A stretch of 64,000 bases of DNA from Pectinatus brassicae (GTDB lineage Bacteria > Bacillota > Negativicutes > Selenomonadales > Selenomonadaceae): NCBI RefSeq assembly GCF_014201835.1, contig NZ_JACHFH010000003.1:44730-108729 (forward strand), given 5' to 3'. Below, in pieces: positions 1 to 8,760 of this stretch. How positions within the stretch are numbered: position 1 is the stretch's first letter; every line of letters begins with the position of its first letter. Position numbers and translations under genes: made by a program. The notes below the pieces were generated by a model, which was not told where the DNA came from, ran no database searches, and was given only the letters and a program-made list of their open reading frames with translations.

Positions 1-1
1 T

Positions 2-1288
2 GTCAGGATAATGACAATTCATAAGAGCAAAGGCTTGGAATTTCCAGTAGTGATAATCGCTGATTTGGGTAAAAGAATGAATATGGCTGATAGTCGGCAG
101 GATTTGCTTATTCATAAAAAATATGGCATAGGACCGTATGTATATGATACAAAGTATAATGTTCGTTACCCGACATTAGCCAGGCAGGCTGTTGCTCAGC
201 AGATAATAAATGAGAGCAAAGCTGAGGAACTGCGCGTATTATATGTGGCGATGACCAGAGCCAGGGAAAAATTAATTTTGACAGGTTCAGTAAAAAATAT
301 AAAAAATAAAGCAGCTGGGTGGTGTCAAAATACAGCGGAAGCATTTACTTTGCCGGAGTATAAAGTTTTAAAAGCTGCAACATATCTAGACTGGATTTGT
401 ATGGCGTTAGCCCGTCATAAAGATGCAGGTGTATTATATGAAATTAATAAAGATATGCCAGAGAATGTGGTGAAATTGCCTTATGCTGATTCGATATGGC
501 AGATAAATCTGCAGCAAACATTGGAAACAATAATGACACAGGAAAAACAAGTCGCAGCGGATATCTTTACAGCAGTTGAAAGCATGACAGCACTGGCATC
601 AACGGATAATAAAGAATGGGTCAGGCAGCAATTGGAATGGCGGTATCCATGGGCATATAATACGGAAATTCCTTCGAAATTATCAGTGACGGAGATAAAA
701 CGGCGTTTCGAAACGGCAGAAAATGTTGTTAATATTTTTAAGGAAAATGATTATGTACGGCCGCGTTTTTTGCAAGATAAAATGCAGCTTAGCGGAGCAG
801 AATACGGGACTATTGTGCATAGTGTAATGCAGCATCTTGAGCTCGATGGTAATTTTAGCGATGCCGGGATAAAGGCGCAACTTGATAAAATGGCACAAAA
901 TCAAATAATTATGCCGGAGCAGGTATCGCTTATAAATCGCCGTGCGATAAGGAATTTTATTTATTCACCTTTGGGTAAAAGGGTATTAGCTTCAAATAAT
1001 GTGCGGCGTGAGATGCAGTTTTCCCGCATGCTGGAAGCTGATAAATATTATGATGTTGAGGCTGGCAGCAAGATTTTTATCCAGGGGGTAGTGGATTTAT
1101 TATTCAGTGAAACTGATAAATTGATATTAGTTGATTATAAAACTGATAATTGTACGTCGCAGCAGGCCAGGGAAAAGTATAAAGTTCAGATAAATTTATA
1201 CAGTGAGGCTGTTGCAGCCATTTTACAGCAGGAAGTTACAGAAAGATATTTATATTTATTCCATAGTGGTGATATCGTACAAATATAA
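2..1288 (+). CDS. addA: ATP-dependent helicase/nuclease subunit A (AddA), C-terminal part
   Basis: The reading frame is open from the window edge, so the start lies upstream; about 428 C-terminal residues are visible. AddA is the helicase-nuclease subunit of AddAB, which resects double-strand breaks for RecA-dependent repair. Visible are UvrD-type motif V (TIHKSKGLEFPVV) and motif VI (ELRVLYVAMTRAREKL). A C-terminal PD-(D/E)xK nuclease follows, with GTIVHSVMQHL, GVVDLLF and LVDYKTDN supplying the His, Asp and Asp-x-Lys positions. A strong terminator follows at once, so this is the end of the operon. Other UvrD-like helicase-nucleases are possible, but the motif VI plus RecB-type nuclease arrangement fits AddA best. 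Confidence 0.9.
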   Translation, partial: VRIMTIHKSKGLEFPVVIIADLGKRMNMADSRQDLLIHKKYGIGPYVYDTKYNVRYPTLARQAVAQQIINESKAEELRVLYVAMTRAREKLILTGSVKNIKNKAAGWCQNTAEAFTLPEYKVLKAATYLDWICMALARHKDAGVLYEINKDMPENVVKLPYADSIWQINLQQTLETIMTQEKQVAADIFTAVESMTALASTDNKEWVRQQLEWRYPWAYNTEIPSKLSVTEIKRRFETAENVVNIFKENDYVRPRFLQDKMQLSGAEYGTIVHSVMQHLELDGNFSDAGIKAQLDKMAQNQIIMPEQVSLINRRAIRNFIYSPLGKRVLASNNVRREMQFSRMLEADKYYDVEAGSKIFIQGVVDLLFSETDKLILVDYKTDNCTSQQAREKYKVQINLYSEAVAAILQQEVTERYLYLFHSGDIVQI

Positions 1289-1322
1289 AAAAATGGGCTG
1301 TGAAATAACGCCCTGATAAATA

Positions 1323-1366
1323 AAAAGAGATCCGTTGGCTCGGAAGAGCTGACGGATCTCTTTTTT
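1323..1366. terminator. bidirectional Rho-independent terminator
   Basis: An inverted repeat (AAAGAGATCCGT / ACGGATCTCTTT) with A-rich and T-rich flanks separates the convergent addA and isomerase genes and can serve both strands. Confidence 0.85.
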
Positions 1367-1374
1367 AGCATATA

Positions 1375-2865
1375 TTAAGCAAAGGGATTTTCAGTTGGAT
1401 AGAGCATACCTTTAGGCTGGTTGAATGCAATATCTTCAATGCCTAAATATTGGAAAATAGCATAAAGGGTTTTGCCATAGTGACCAAAAGCAACAGCACC
1501 ATGATGCGGATATTGTTTTTGTATCAATACATGACGATAGAAACGGCCCATTTCCGGGATAGCAAAGATACCAATACCACCAAAGGAATTAGTAGCAACT
1601 GGAAAGATTTCGCCCTGGGCGATATAAGAACGCAATTGTCCACCAGCGGTGCTTTGGAGACGGAAGAATGTAATTTCACCATCAGCAATGTCGCCTTCAA
1701 GGGTACCGCGGGTAATATCAGGAGTTTCGCCGTTTTCGAGTAAGCGATTTTGGATAAGCTGATATTTTATGCCGCCTTTTCTTAATTTGCATAATGGAGT
1801 ATTACCGCAATGGAAGCCCATGAAAGTATCTTCGAGTTTATAATCAGTAGTTTTTTCAATTGATTCAGCAAAAAGATCTTTTGGAACGGAATTATTGATA
1901 TCAAGTAATGTTACAGCATCACCGCTTACGCAGGTTCCGATGTATTCACTTAGTGCACCATAAATATCTACTTCACAGGCAACCGGAATACCACGGGAGA
2001 CAAGACGGCTGTTAACATAGCAAGGTTCAAAGCCGAATTGGGAAGGGAATGCTGGCCAGCATTTATTAGCGAATGCTACATATTGACGGGCACCTTTATG
2101 GTTTTCTGCCCAGTCAAGTAATGTCAATTCATATTGAGCCATGCGTTCTAATAAATCAGGATATGGATTGCCTTCTTTGCCTAATTCTGCAGCCATGTCT
2201 TTGATGATGTCAGCAATACGTGGATCATCTTTATGTTCACGATAGGAAATTAATAAATCAAGCTCAGAATTTTCTTCGATTTCAATGCCAAGGTCATAAA
2301 GTGGTTTGATTGGAGCGTTGCAGGCGAAAAAGTCTTGCGGTCTAGGTCCGAAAGTGATGATTTTGAGGCCGGATAAACCGATAAGAGTACGGGCGATTGG
2401 CTGAAATTCAGCAATCATGGTGGCTAGATCATCAGCAGTGCCTACAGGGTATTCTGGGATAAATGCTTTTATTTTGCGTAAACCGAGGTTATAAGAACAG
2501 TTAAGCATACCGCAATAAGCATCACCACGGCCGTTGATAAGATTTTTGCCGGTTTCTTCAGCAGCAGCAACATACATAACAGGACCATCAAAATTTTGAG
2601 CAATAAGTGTTTCAGGAGTTTCTGGTCCAAAATTGCCTAAAAATACGACTAAGGCATTGCAATTAGCTTCGTTAGCTTCTTTTACAGCTGCCAGCATATC
2701 ATTTTCATTTTCTACGGTTTTTTGTACTTCGTAAATTTCACCGTATTTTTTAGTATAAGCTTCTTTTATCGCACTGCGTCTGTTTTCTGATAGGGAAATA
2801 ACAAAACAGTCACGGCTTACGGAAATAATACCACATTTAACTTCAGGGATATTTATTGAATTCAT
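1375..2865 (-). CDS. L-fucose/L-arabinose isomerase family protein
   Basis: Predicted aldose-ketose isomerase of 496 residues, of the FucI/AraA fold. It probably converts a pentose or 6-deoxyhexose to its ketose in the cytoplasm. Family-like segments include LVVFLGNFGPETPETL, GRGDAYCGMLNCSYNLGLRK and, near the C-terminus, HHGAVAFGHYGKTL with a conserved His-Gly/His pattern. I place the start at the ATG at 2865 (MNSINIPEV), preceded by GGAGTG, and not at the upstream in-frame start, which would lie inside the operator. The gene is divergent from a xylulokinase, a sugar porter and a DUF4867 gene, which points to pentose use. Substrate (arabinose, xylulose-forming sugar or fucose) cannot be settled from sequence alone. 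Confidence 0.8.
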   Translation of the reverse strand: MNSINIPEVKCGIISVSRDCFVISLSENRRSAIKEAYTKKYGEIYEVQKTVENENDMLAAVKEANEANCNALVVFLGNFGPETPETLIAQNFDGPVMYVAAAEETGKNLINGRGDAYCGMLNCSYNLGLRKIKAFIPEYPVGTADDLATMIAEFQPIARTLIGLSGLKIITFGPRPQDFFACNAPIKPLYDLGIEIEENSELDLLISYREHKDDPRIADIIKDMAAELGKEGNPYPDLLERMAQYELTLLDWAENHKGARQYVAFANKCWPAFPSQFGFEPCYVNSRLVSRGIPVACEVDIYGALSEYIGTCVSGDAVTLLDINNSVPKDLFAESIEKTTDYKLEDTFMGFHCGNTPLCKLRKGGIKYQLIQNRLLENGETPDITRGTLEGDIADGEITFFRLQSTAGGQLRSYIAQGEIFPVATNSFGGIGIFAIPEMGRFYRHVLIQKQYPHHGAVAFGHYGKTLYAIFQYLGIEDIAFNQPKGMLYPTENPFA

Positions 2866-2885
2866 TATTAAAAGCACTCCTTTGA

Positions 2886-2942
2886 TGTGCACAAGCACAA
2901 TTTGTTTATATAAAGAATACCATCTAATGATTTTATTGTCAA
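2886..2942 (-). promoter_or_regulatory. isomerase promoter with operator-like palindrome
   Basis: On the minus strand TTGACA (2942-2937) and TATTCT (2919-2914) are spaced 17 bp. Just downstream, at 2886-2899, is the 14-bp pseudo-palindrome TGTGCACAAGCACA, which on the minus strand reads TGTGCTTGTGCACA. A related site sits in the divergent kinase promoter. The position downstream of -10 fits repression by a sugar-responsive regulator (inference). Confidence 0.65.
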
Positions 2943-3072
2943 TTATATATAATCGATATTTTCTGAATAAAAATATTTTTATAGATTAGAAAATTATAGA
3001 AATAATTAATTTCCTATAAATACAATTAAAAAAAAAGTAAAATTAAATTTTCAGAAAACACTAAATTAACAA

Positions 3073-3127
3073 TTGACTCTTAAAATTTACTATGTTATTA
3101 TAATAACAATAAATGTGTTCGAGCACG
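3073..3127 (+). promoter_or_regulatory. xylulokinase operon promoter with operator-like palindrome
   Basis: TTGACT at 3073-3078 and TATTAT at 3096-3101 are 17 bp apart. TGTGTTCGAGCACG at 3114-3127 matches the palindrome of the divergent promoter (shared pattern TGTGYTYGWGCACR) and lies between the predicted transcription start and the ribosome site. Confidence 0.65.
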
Positions 3128-3141
3128 AAAAGGAGAGAAAT

Positions 3142-4665
3142 ATGAATTATTTAATTGGTATCGACATAGGTACTTCGGCAACAAAGACAGTATTATTTGA
3201 TGAAAATTGCCAGGTAATAGCATCAGCAGCACAGGAATATGATTTATATCAGCCACAAAATGGCTGGGCAGAACAAAATCCTGCTGATTGGGCAGATGCT
3301 GTTGAATCGACGATAAAGACAGTAGTAGAAAAAGCTGGTGTTGCCAAAGAGGATATTAAAGGTATCGGTCTTTCTGGACAAATGCACGGACTCGTTATGC
3401 TTGATGCGGATAATAGTATTATTCGTCCTTCGATTATTTGGTGCGATCAGCGTACGGCCAAGGAATGTGCTGAAATAACAGAAAAAGTGGGAGCAAAACG
3501 TTTAATTGAAATAACAGCTAATCCGGCACTTACTGGCTTTACTGCGTCTAAAATATTATGGGTTAGAAATAATGAACCAGAAAATTATAAAAAATGTCGC
3601 CATATTTTACTGCCAAAAGATTATATTCGTTTCTGTATGACAGGTGATTATGCTACTGAAGTATCTGATGCCAGTGGTATGCAATTACTGGATGTGCCTA
3701 AGCGTAATTGGTCAAAAGAAGTCTTAGAAAAACTTGATATAGATATGGCATTATTGCCAAAGGTTTATGAATCACCGGAAGTTACAGGCACTATTAGTGA
3801 AGCATTTGCGCAAAAAACAGGATTATCTACAAAAACTGTAGTTGTTGGTGGTGCTGGCGATAATGCGGCTGCCGCTGTGGGAACAGGTATTGTTGTAGAA
3901 GGAAAAGCATTCACTACAATAGGAACGAGCGGTGTAGTTTTTGCGCATACTGATAATGTAAAGATAGATCCCAAAGGCAGAGTCCATACTTTTTGCTGCG
4001 CCGTACCAGGCTGCTGGCATGTAATGGGAGTAACTCAGGCCGCCGGTTTATCCTTAAAATGGTTCCGTGATACTCTGGCAGAAGATTATAAGCAGCAGGC
4101 ACAAAAAGATAATATTGATGCTTATGATTTAATGAATAAAGCAGTGGAAAAAGTGCCGTTGGGCAGTCGTAAGCTTTTATATTTGCCGTATTTGATGGGA
4201 GAACGTACACCTCATCTTGATCCGGATTGCCGTGGTGTATTTTTTGGCTTATCAGCTATCCATACCAAAGCAGATATGATACGCGCGGTAATGGAAGGCG
4301 TGTCTTACTCCTTAAAAGACTGCAATAGCATATTGCAGGAAATGGGTGTAAAAGTAAATGAAATGATGGCTTGTGGTGGTGGCGGCAAAAGTCCTGTATG
4401 GCGCCAAATGCTGGCTGATATGTATGGTTGTGCTGTTAAAACAATTGCAGCGCAGGAAGGACCAGCTTTGGGTGTGGCAATTTTGGCTGGTGTTGGTGCA
4501 GGCATATTTAACAGCGTACCAGAAGCCTGTGAACGCTTTATTCAAACAGACAAAATATGCCAGACTAATACAGAAAATCATGCTTATTATGAAAAAGGCC
4601 ATAAATTATATAAAAAATTATATATACAATTAAAAGAATGTTATCAGGATTTAACACAACTGTGA
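3142..4665 (+). CDS. xylB: xylulokinase (FGGY family)
   Basis: Carbohydrate kinase of 507 residues that phosphorylates D-xylulose (or a close pentulose) to feed the pentose phosphate pathway. The FGGY signatures are an N-terminal phosphate loop (IGIDIGTSATKTVLFD), substrate-site GLSGQMHGLVMLD, WCDQRT, the GGAGDNAAAAVGTG segment with the likely catalytic Asp, and C-terminal CGGGGKSPVWRQMLADM. The start is the ATG at 3142, five bases after AGGAGAG. It heads an operon with the porter and DUF4867 gene and shares an operator motif with the divergent isomerase. Ribulokinase activity is a less likely alternative, because the length and motifs follow XylB. Confidence 0.88.
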   Translation: MNYLIGIDIGTSATKTVLFDENCQVIASAAQEYDLYQPQNGWAEQNPADWADAVESTIKTVVEKAGVAKEDIKGIGLSGQMHGLVMLDADNSIIRPSIIWCDQRTAKECAEITEKVGAKRLIEITANPALTGFTASKILWVRNNEPENYKKCRHILLPKDYIRFCMTGDYATEVSDASGMQLLDVPKRNWSKEVLEKLDIDMALLPKVYESPEVTGTISEAFAQKTGLSTKTVVVGGAGDNAAAAVGTGIVVEGKAFTTIGTSGVVFAHTDNVKIDPKGRVHTFCCAVPGCWHVMGVTQAAGLSLKWFRDTLAEDYKQQAQKDNIDAYDLMNKAVEKVPLGSRKLLYLPYLMGERTPHLDPDCRGVFFGLSAIHTKADMIRAVMEGVSYSLKDCNSILQEMGVKVNEMMACGGGGKSPVWRQMLADMYGCAVKTIAAQEGPALGVAILAGVGAGIFNSVPEACERFIQTDKICQTNTENHAYYEKGHKLYKKLYIQLKECYQDLTQL

Positions 4666-4710
4666 TTTTATAATTAATGAATAAACAATAGTATATTTTA
4701 GGGGAGTAAA

Positions 4711-6131
4711 ATGGTGGAAAATGTAGTTAAAACTTCTGCAGTCAACAGTGCGGCAGAGAAGAAAGCAGCAAGAGTCAGAGCCTTTATTTTCTTCACAGCA
4801 GGTATGGCTGGTTTGTTATTTGGCTTGGATCAGGGGGTTATTTCCGGTGCATTGCCATTTATCAGTAAAGAATGGGGGCTTAACAGCCAGCTGCAGGAAT
4901 GGGTTGTAAGCTCTATGATGGTAGGTGCAGCTATAGGTGCAATCGTAGCGTCAATATTATCCTCAAAAATTGGTAGAAAAAAAAGTTTGCTGATTGGAGC
5001 TGCCTTATTTATCATTGGTTCTTTGGGATCAGGGCTGGCAGCAGGGGTGACAATGTTGATTAGTTTCCGCATTATTTTAGGTCTTTCTGTAGGGATTGCT
5101 TCGTATACAGCACCGTTATATTTAGCGGAAATGTCATCAAAGGAATCGCGCGGCAAGGTTATTTCCGGCTATCAATTAATGGTAACTGTAGGCATCTTAT
5201 TGGCGTTTTTATCTGATACTGCTTTAAGTTACAGTGGTTCATGGCGTATGATGCTGGCAGTTATAGCTGTTCCGGCAGTTGTACTTATTTTAACGGTGTT
5301 TGCTTTGCCGGATAGCCCGCGCTGGCTGGCAGCAAAAGGACGGATTAAGGATGGCAGAAGGTATTGCATTCTTTGCATGCTGATAAAGAAGTGGCAGAAT
5401 CGGAATTATCAGATATTCAAGAAACCTTAAAAGTTAAGCAGGCCGGCTGGTCGTTGTTTAAAGCCAATAAAAATGTTCGACGTGCTGTATTTTTAGGCGT
5501 TTTACTGCAATTTATGCAGCAGTTTACTGGTTTGAATATTATAATGTATTATTCACCAAAAATTTTGAGTTTAGCTGGTTTTTCGACAACTCAGGATCAG
5601 ATGATTGGAACAGTAATAAATGGGTTGGTATTTGTATTAGCAACATTTATAGCAGTTGATATGGTTGATAAATCAGGACGTAAGCCGGCTTTAAAAATAG
5701 GGTTTGCTGTAATGGCACTTTCTATGTTTATTTTAGGAGGCTGTTTATATGCACTGTCTCAAGGCTCAACAGCTGGCTGGATACCTTATGCATCAGCTGC
5801 TATGTGTACATTATGTATTGCTGGATTTGCCATGAGCGCAGGACCTGTTGTATGGGTTTTATGCTCGGAAATACAACCGCTTAAAAGCCGCGATTTTGGT
5901 ATAGCTTGTTCAACAATGACTAACTGGATTTCTTGTGCAATTATCGGGGCAACTTTCTTAAGTCTTGTTGATAATTTAGGTTCTTCGATGACTTTTTGGC
6001 TTTATGGTTTGATGAATGTAATATTTATTGTTTTGACAATTTATTTTGTGCCGGAAACTAAAAATGTTTCTTTAGAAAATATTGAAAAGAATTTAATGGA
6101 TGGTAAAAAACTTAGAAATATTGGTTGTTAA
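4711..6131 (+). pseudogene. sugar:H+ symporter (MFS sugar porter), single frameshift
   Basis: Together the two frames spell a complete 12-helix sugar porter of about 473 residues: [17 protein letters not shown] (helix 1), [10 protein letters not shown] at the central loop, [16 protein letters not shown] (helix 7) and a [13 protein letters not shown] tail. After KGRIKDG the frame breaks near 5355-5360. Adding one base in the CAGAAGG stretch would restore [14 protein letters not shown], the usual loop sequence of this family. Start ATG 4711 follows AGGGGAG. This could be a real loss of function, a phase or strain variant, or a sequencing error; all the rest of the gene is open, which favours a very recent event or an error. 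Likely substrate is arabinose or xylose, from context. Confidence 0.8.
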
Positions 6132-6148
6132 TTATATGAGGTGAAAAT

Positions 6149-6775
6149 ATGAAACAAGTAACAGATAAAGCATTTAATAAATATGGACGTGTGTTAGAGT
6201 TAGCTACTGATAAGTTTGTTCAAACAATAGAACAGGCAGCGCAGACAAAGGAAAATACCGTGGTTTATGAACCTTCTGTAGAGGTATTTGAAAAATTGGA
6301 TATTTTTACTGATTTACAAAAAAATATCTATGGTGACATGCCGATTGAATTTGGTCATTGCAGTGGTTTTAATAAAAAACTTAATGCTGTTGAATATCAC
6401 CGCTCATCAGAAATTGATATAGCCGGAACAGATATGATTTTAATGCTTGGGCAGCAGCAGGATATAGATTATAGTAATAATACTTATAATACGGAAAATA
6501 TTGAAATATTTTTTGTACCAAAAGGTACAGCAGTGGAATTATATGCTACAACTCTTCATTTTGCACCATGCAGTGTAGATGGAAAAGAATTTCGTTGTGG
6601 CGTTATCTTGCCTAAAGCTACCAATGAAGCACTTAGCTTTAAACCCGAGCCAAAAGGAGAAGACAGACTGCTGTTTGCTGTAAATAAATGGCTTATAGCT
6701 CATGCTGATAGCGGCTTGCAAAAAGACGGCGCATGGATAGGGCTACAGGGAGATAATATTACTGTAACTGATTAA
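6149..6775 (+). CDS. DUF4867 family protein
   Basis: Protein of 208 residues resembling DUF4867, a family I recall mostly next to sugar isomerase and pentulokinase genes. No catalytic motif is clear. A cupin-like beta segment is suggested by EIFFVPKGTAVELYATTLHFAPCSVDGKEFRCGVILPKAT, read here in pieces: FFVPKGTAVELY and TLHFAPC. It begins 17 bp after the porter and ends before a strong terminator, so it is the last gene of the pentose operon. Its role could be an auxiliary sugar mutarotase-like or isomerase-related step, which is only inferred from context. Confidence 0.7.
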   Translation: MKQVTDKAFNKYGRVLELATDKFVQTIEQAAQTKENTVVYEPSVEVFEKLDIFTDLQKNIYGDMPIEFGHCSGFNKKLNAVEYHRSSEIDIAGTDMILMLGQQQDIDYSNNTYNTENIEIFFVPKGTAVELYATTLHFAPCSVDGKEFRCGVILPKATNEALSFKPEPKGEDRLLFAVNKWLIAHADSGLQKDGAWIGLQGDNITVTD

Positions 6776-6805
6776 TTATTAGCATATATAACACATAAGA
6801 ATGCA

Positions 6806-6838
6806 TAAAAAAACTGCCGCGGATGCGACAGTTTTTTT
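6806..6838. terminator. bidirectional terminator
   Basis: ACTGCCGC-GGAT-GCGACAGT forms a short stem with A-run before and T-run after. It serves the pentose operon and the convergent marR-like gene, whose stop codon overlaps it. Confidence 0.75.
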
Positions 6839-7298
6839 ATGCGTTATTTTTTTCAATATCAGCGTATATTTTTTTTATTAAATTGTGTAGTGTAGTGCGT
6901 TCCTCAATAGATAATGACTGCAAAGCAGCATTGCGATGTTTTTCAACAACAGCAGCTAATTGGTCATATTGTGTTTTAGCCTGCTCGGTAAGAAAAATAT
7001 TTTTTTCTTTATTATTATTGAGTCTTTGACGATAAATAATTCCTTTTTTTTCTAAACGTGATAATGTTTTAGATATAGCCGCTGGTTCAATATCAAGAAA
7101 AGCGGCGATTTCTGACTGCGAGATAGCCTCATGTTCTTTTACTATTTTTAAAATAGACCATTCAGAGCTGTAAATATCAAAATCACTGATGGAATTATTT
7201 AAAGTTTTAGCAAAAATACGTATAGTGCAGTGCAGACTATGGATTAATGCATCATCAGTATATAGTCGATTATTTTGAGACTTGGTAATGGCAAGCAT
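6837..7298 (-). CDS. MarR family transcriptional regulator
   Basis: Winged-helix regulator of about 153 residues. The helix-turn-helix is seen in ISQSEIAAFLDIEPAAISKTLSRLEKKGII, quoted in parts as SEIAAFLDIEPAAISKTL, and the wing follows (YRQRLNNNKEKNIFLTEQ). The ATG at 7298 directly abuts AAGGAG, so the nearby TTG four bases further (protein starting LAITKSQ) may be the true start. It lies 62 bp downstream of the MFS gene on the same strand, so both could form one transcript. Twin TTAACTAGTTAA palindromes before the MFS gene are the obvious candidate operators. Effector unknown; such pairs usually control drug or toxic-compound efflux. Confidence 0.85.
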   Translation of the reverse strand: MLAITKSQNNRLYTDDALIHSLHCTIRIFAKTLNNSISDFDIYSSEWSILKIVKEHEAISQSEIAAFLDIEPAAISKTLSRLEKKGIIYRQRLNNNKEKNIFLTEQAKTQYDQLAAVVEKHRNAALQSLSIEERTTLHNLIKKIYADIEKNNA

Positions 7299-7360
7299 CT
7301 CCTTTAGATTGCGAATATATTCTATATTTGTATTATATTATAGTCGGGTATTTTTGCCAA

Positions 7361-8554
7361 TTAATCATTTGTTTTATCAGGTACATAAGTTTTTTTCTGT
7401 GTTTTTAAGAAATGCTGCAGGATGAAGAAAGCGATAAAAGCAATCATAGCATCGATTACATAAACATACATATGGATATAGCCAACTGAACCAGCAAGAC
7501 TGCCTAAAATGATGATACCACCGCTGGTACCGATATCAAGCATATTATAAAAGGTAGCACTGGCAGAGCTGCGTCTGTCAGCATGTACTACATTGAGCAT
7601 CCAGGTGAGCAGAGCCGGAAGGAGTAAACCACCTCCAAGACCATAAAGTACGGAAGCGGCAAGTAGTATTGGTAAAGTAGAGGCATTTATTATGATGAAT
7701 AAGGCGCCGAGAAATAAAAAAGCACCAGGTAAAATAACCCAAAAGGCACCTTTACTATCAAATAAGCGACCACCAAAAGGACGTGATATAAAAACAAAGA
7801 TAGTGCCAACGATAAAGAAAATACCAGCATCAGCTATGCCGGCCTGTTTGGCCATCATGGCAATAAAAGTATTTACACTGCCATAAGCAGCACCAAACAA
7901 TATTGTTAAAATAGCGGGGATACCGGTACCACTTTCATAAATTCTATTTTTAATGGAAGTGTGCATAGCACTGGTAGGTAATTCGGGGATAATTTCTTTG
8001 GCACTGCAGGCTTTGGTGCAAAGTACTGATAATACGGTAGCAATAGCGGAAAAAGCAAATAAGGCAACGGATGAATAATCAGATAATAGCATAACACCTA
8101 AGGCTGGTGATAATGCCATAGCCACGGTGCTGCCTAAGCCGAAATAACCAATGCCTTCACCGCGGCGGGAGTCAGGAATAACGTCAGAAACGATAGCAGC
8201 AGCAAAAGTGGTGCTTAAGCCAAAACCGAAACCATGGATAATACGGGCGATTATAAGCATATCGATAGAGGTGAATACGCGGTAACTAACGGTTGCAATT
8301 ATTGAAAGAAAAAGACCGATATAAAGACATTTCTTTTTACCTAAGGCGCGTACACCGGTATCGGTGAACAGGCGAACAATGATGGCGGCAAAGCCAAAAA
8401 TACCGGTAACAATACCTATTTGTGAGCCAGTTGCACCCAAGGAGGCAGCATAGAGCGGCAGGGTCGGCAGCAAACAATGAAAACCTGCGAATAAAAAGGC
8501 ATTGGTACCTATTAATGTAATGAAATTTTTAGTCCAAAGTGATTCTTTTGTCAT
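7361..8554 (-). CDS. MFS efflux transporter
   Basis: Twelve-helix major facilitator of 397 residues, probably drug or metabolite efflux in the inner membrane. The MFS signature region appears as VRLFTDTGVRALGKKKCL after helix 2, and helix 5 carries the GIGYFGLGSTVAMALSPALG antiporter-like motif. Start ATG 8554 follows AGGGAG. A MarR-type regulator lies just downstream on the same strand and two identical palindromes lie in the promoter, so expression is probably ligand-induced. The substrate cannot be predicted. Confidence 0.82.
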   Translation of the reverse strand: MTKESLWTKNFITLIGTNAFLFAGFHCLLPTLPLYAASLGATGSQIGIVTGIFGFAAIIVRLFTDTGVRALGKKKCLYIGLFLSIIATVSYRVFTSIDMLIIARIIHGFGFGLSTTFAAAIVSDVIPDSRRGEGIGYFGLGSTVAMALSPALGVMLLSDYSSVALFAFSAIATVLSVLCTKACSAKEIIPELPTSAMHTSIKNRIYESGTGIPAILTILFGAAYGSVNTFIAMMAKQAGIADAGIFFIVGTIFVFISRPFGGRLFDSKGAFWVILPGAFLFLGALFIIINASTLPILLAASVLYGLGGGLLLPALLTWMLNVVHADRRSSASATFYNMLDIGTSGGIIILGSLAGSVGYIHMYVYVIDAMIAFIAFFILQHFLKTQKKTYVPDKTND

Positions 8555-8581
8555 GAAATATCTCCCTTGTTATAATTATAG

Positions 8582-8619
8582 TTAACTAGTTAAACATAGA
8601 AATATAATTAACTAGTTAA
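8582..8619 (-). promoter_or_regulatory. twin TTAACTAGTTAA palindromes (candidate MarR operators)
   Basis: The perfect 12-bp palindrome TTAACTAGTTAA occurs at 8582-8593 and again at 8608-8619, 26 bp centre to centre, 28 bp upstream of the MFS start. MarR dimers bind palindromes of this kind; linkage to the neighbouring regulator is inference. Confidence 0.65.
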
Positions 8620-8696
8620 CTATAATTCATAAATATAACACTAGAAATAAAAGTTGTCAAACTTTACCGTAAAATAAATATTTTTATTTTAAAAGC

Positions 8697-8741
8697 AAAC
8701 AGGCTGCTATATATTTTTTAATAATGTATGGCAGCCTGTTT
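8697..8741 (-). terminator. terminator of the FtsA-like gene
   Basis: The 11-bp inverted repeat AAACAGGCTGC / GCAGCCTGTTT with a 23-base loop lies 20 bp after the FtsA-like stop; a T-rich stretch follows on the minus strand. Confidence 0.6.
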
Positions 8742-8760
8742 AATAGAAATATTTATTTTT

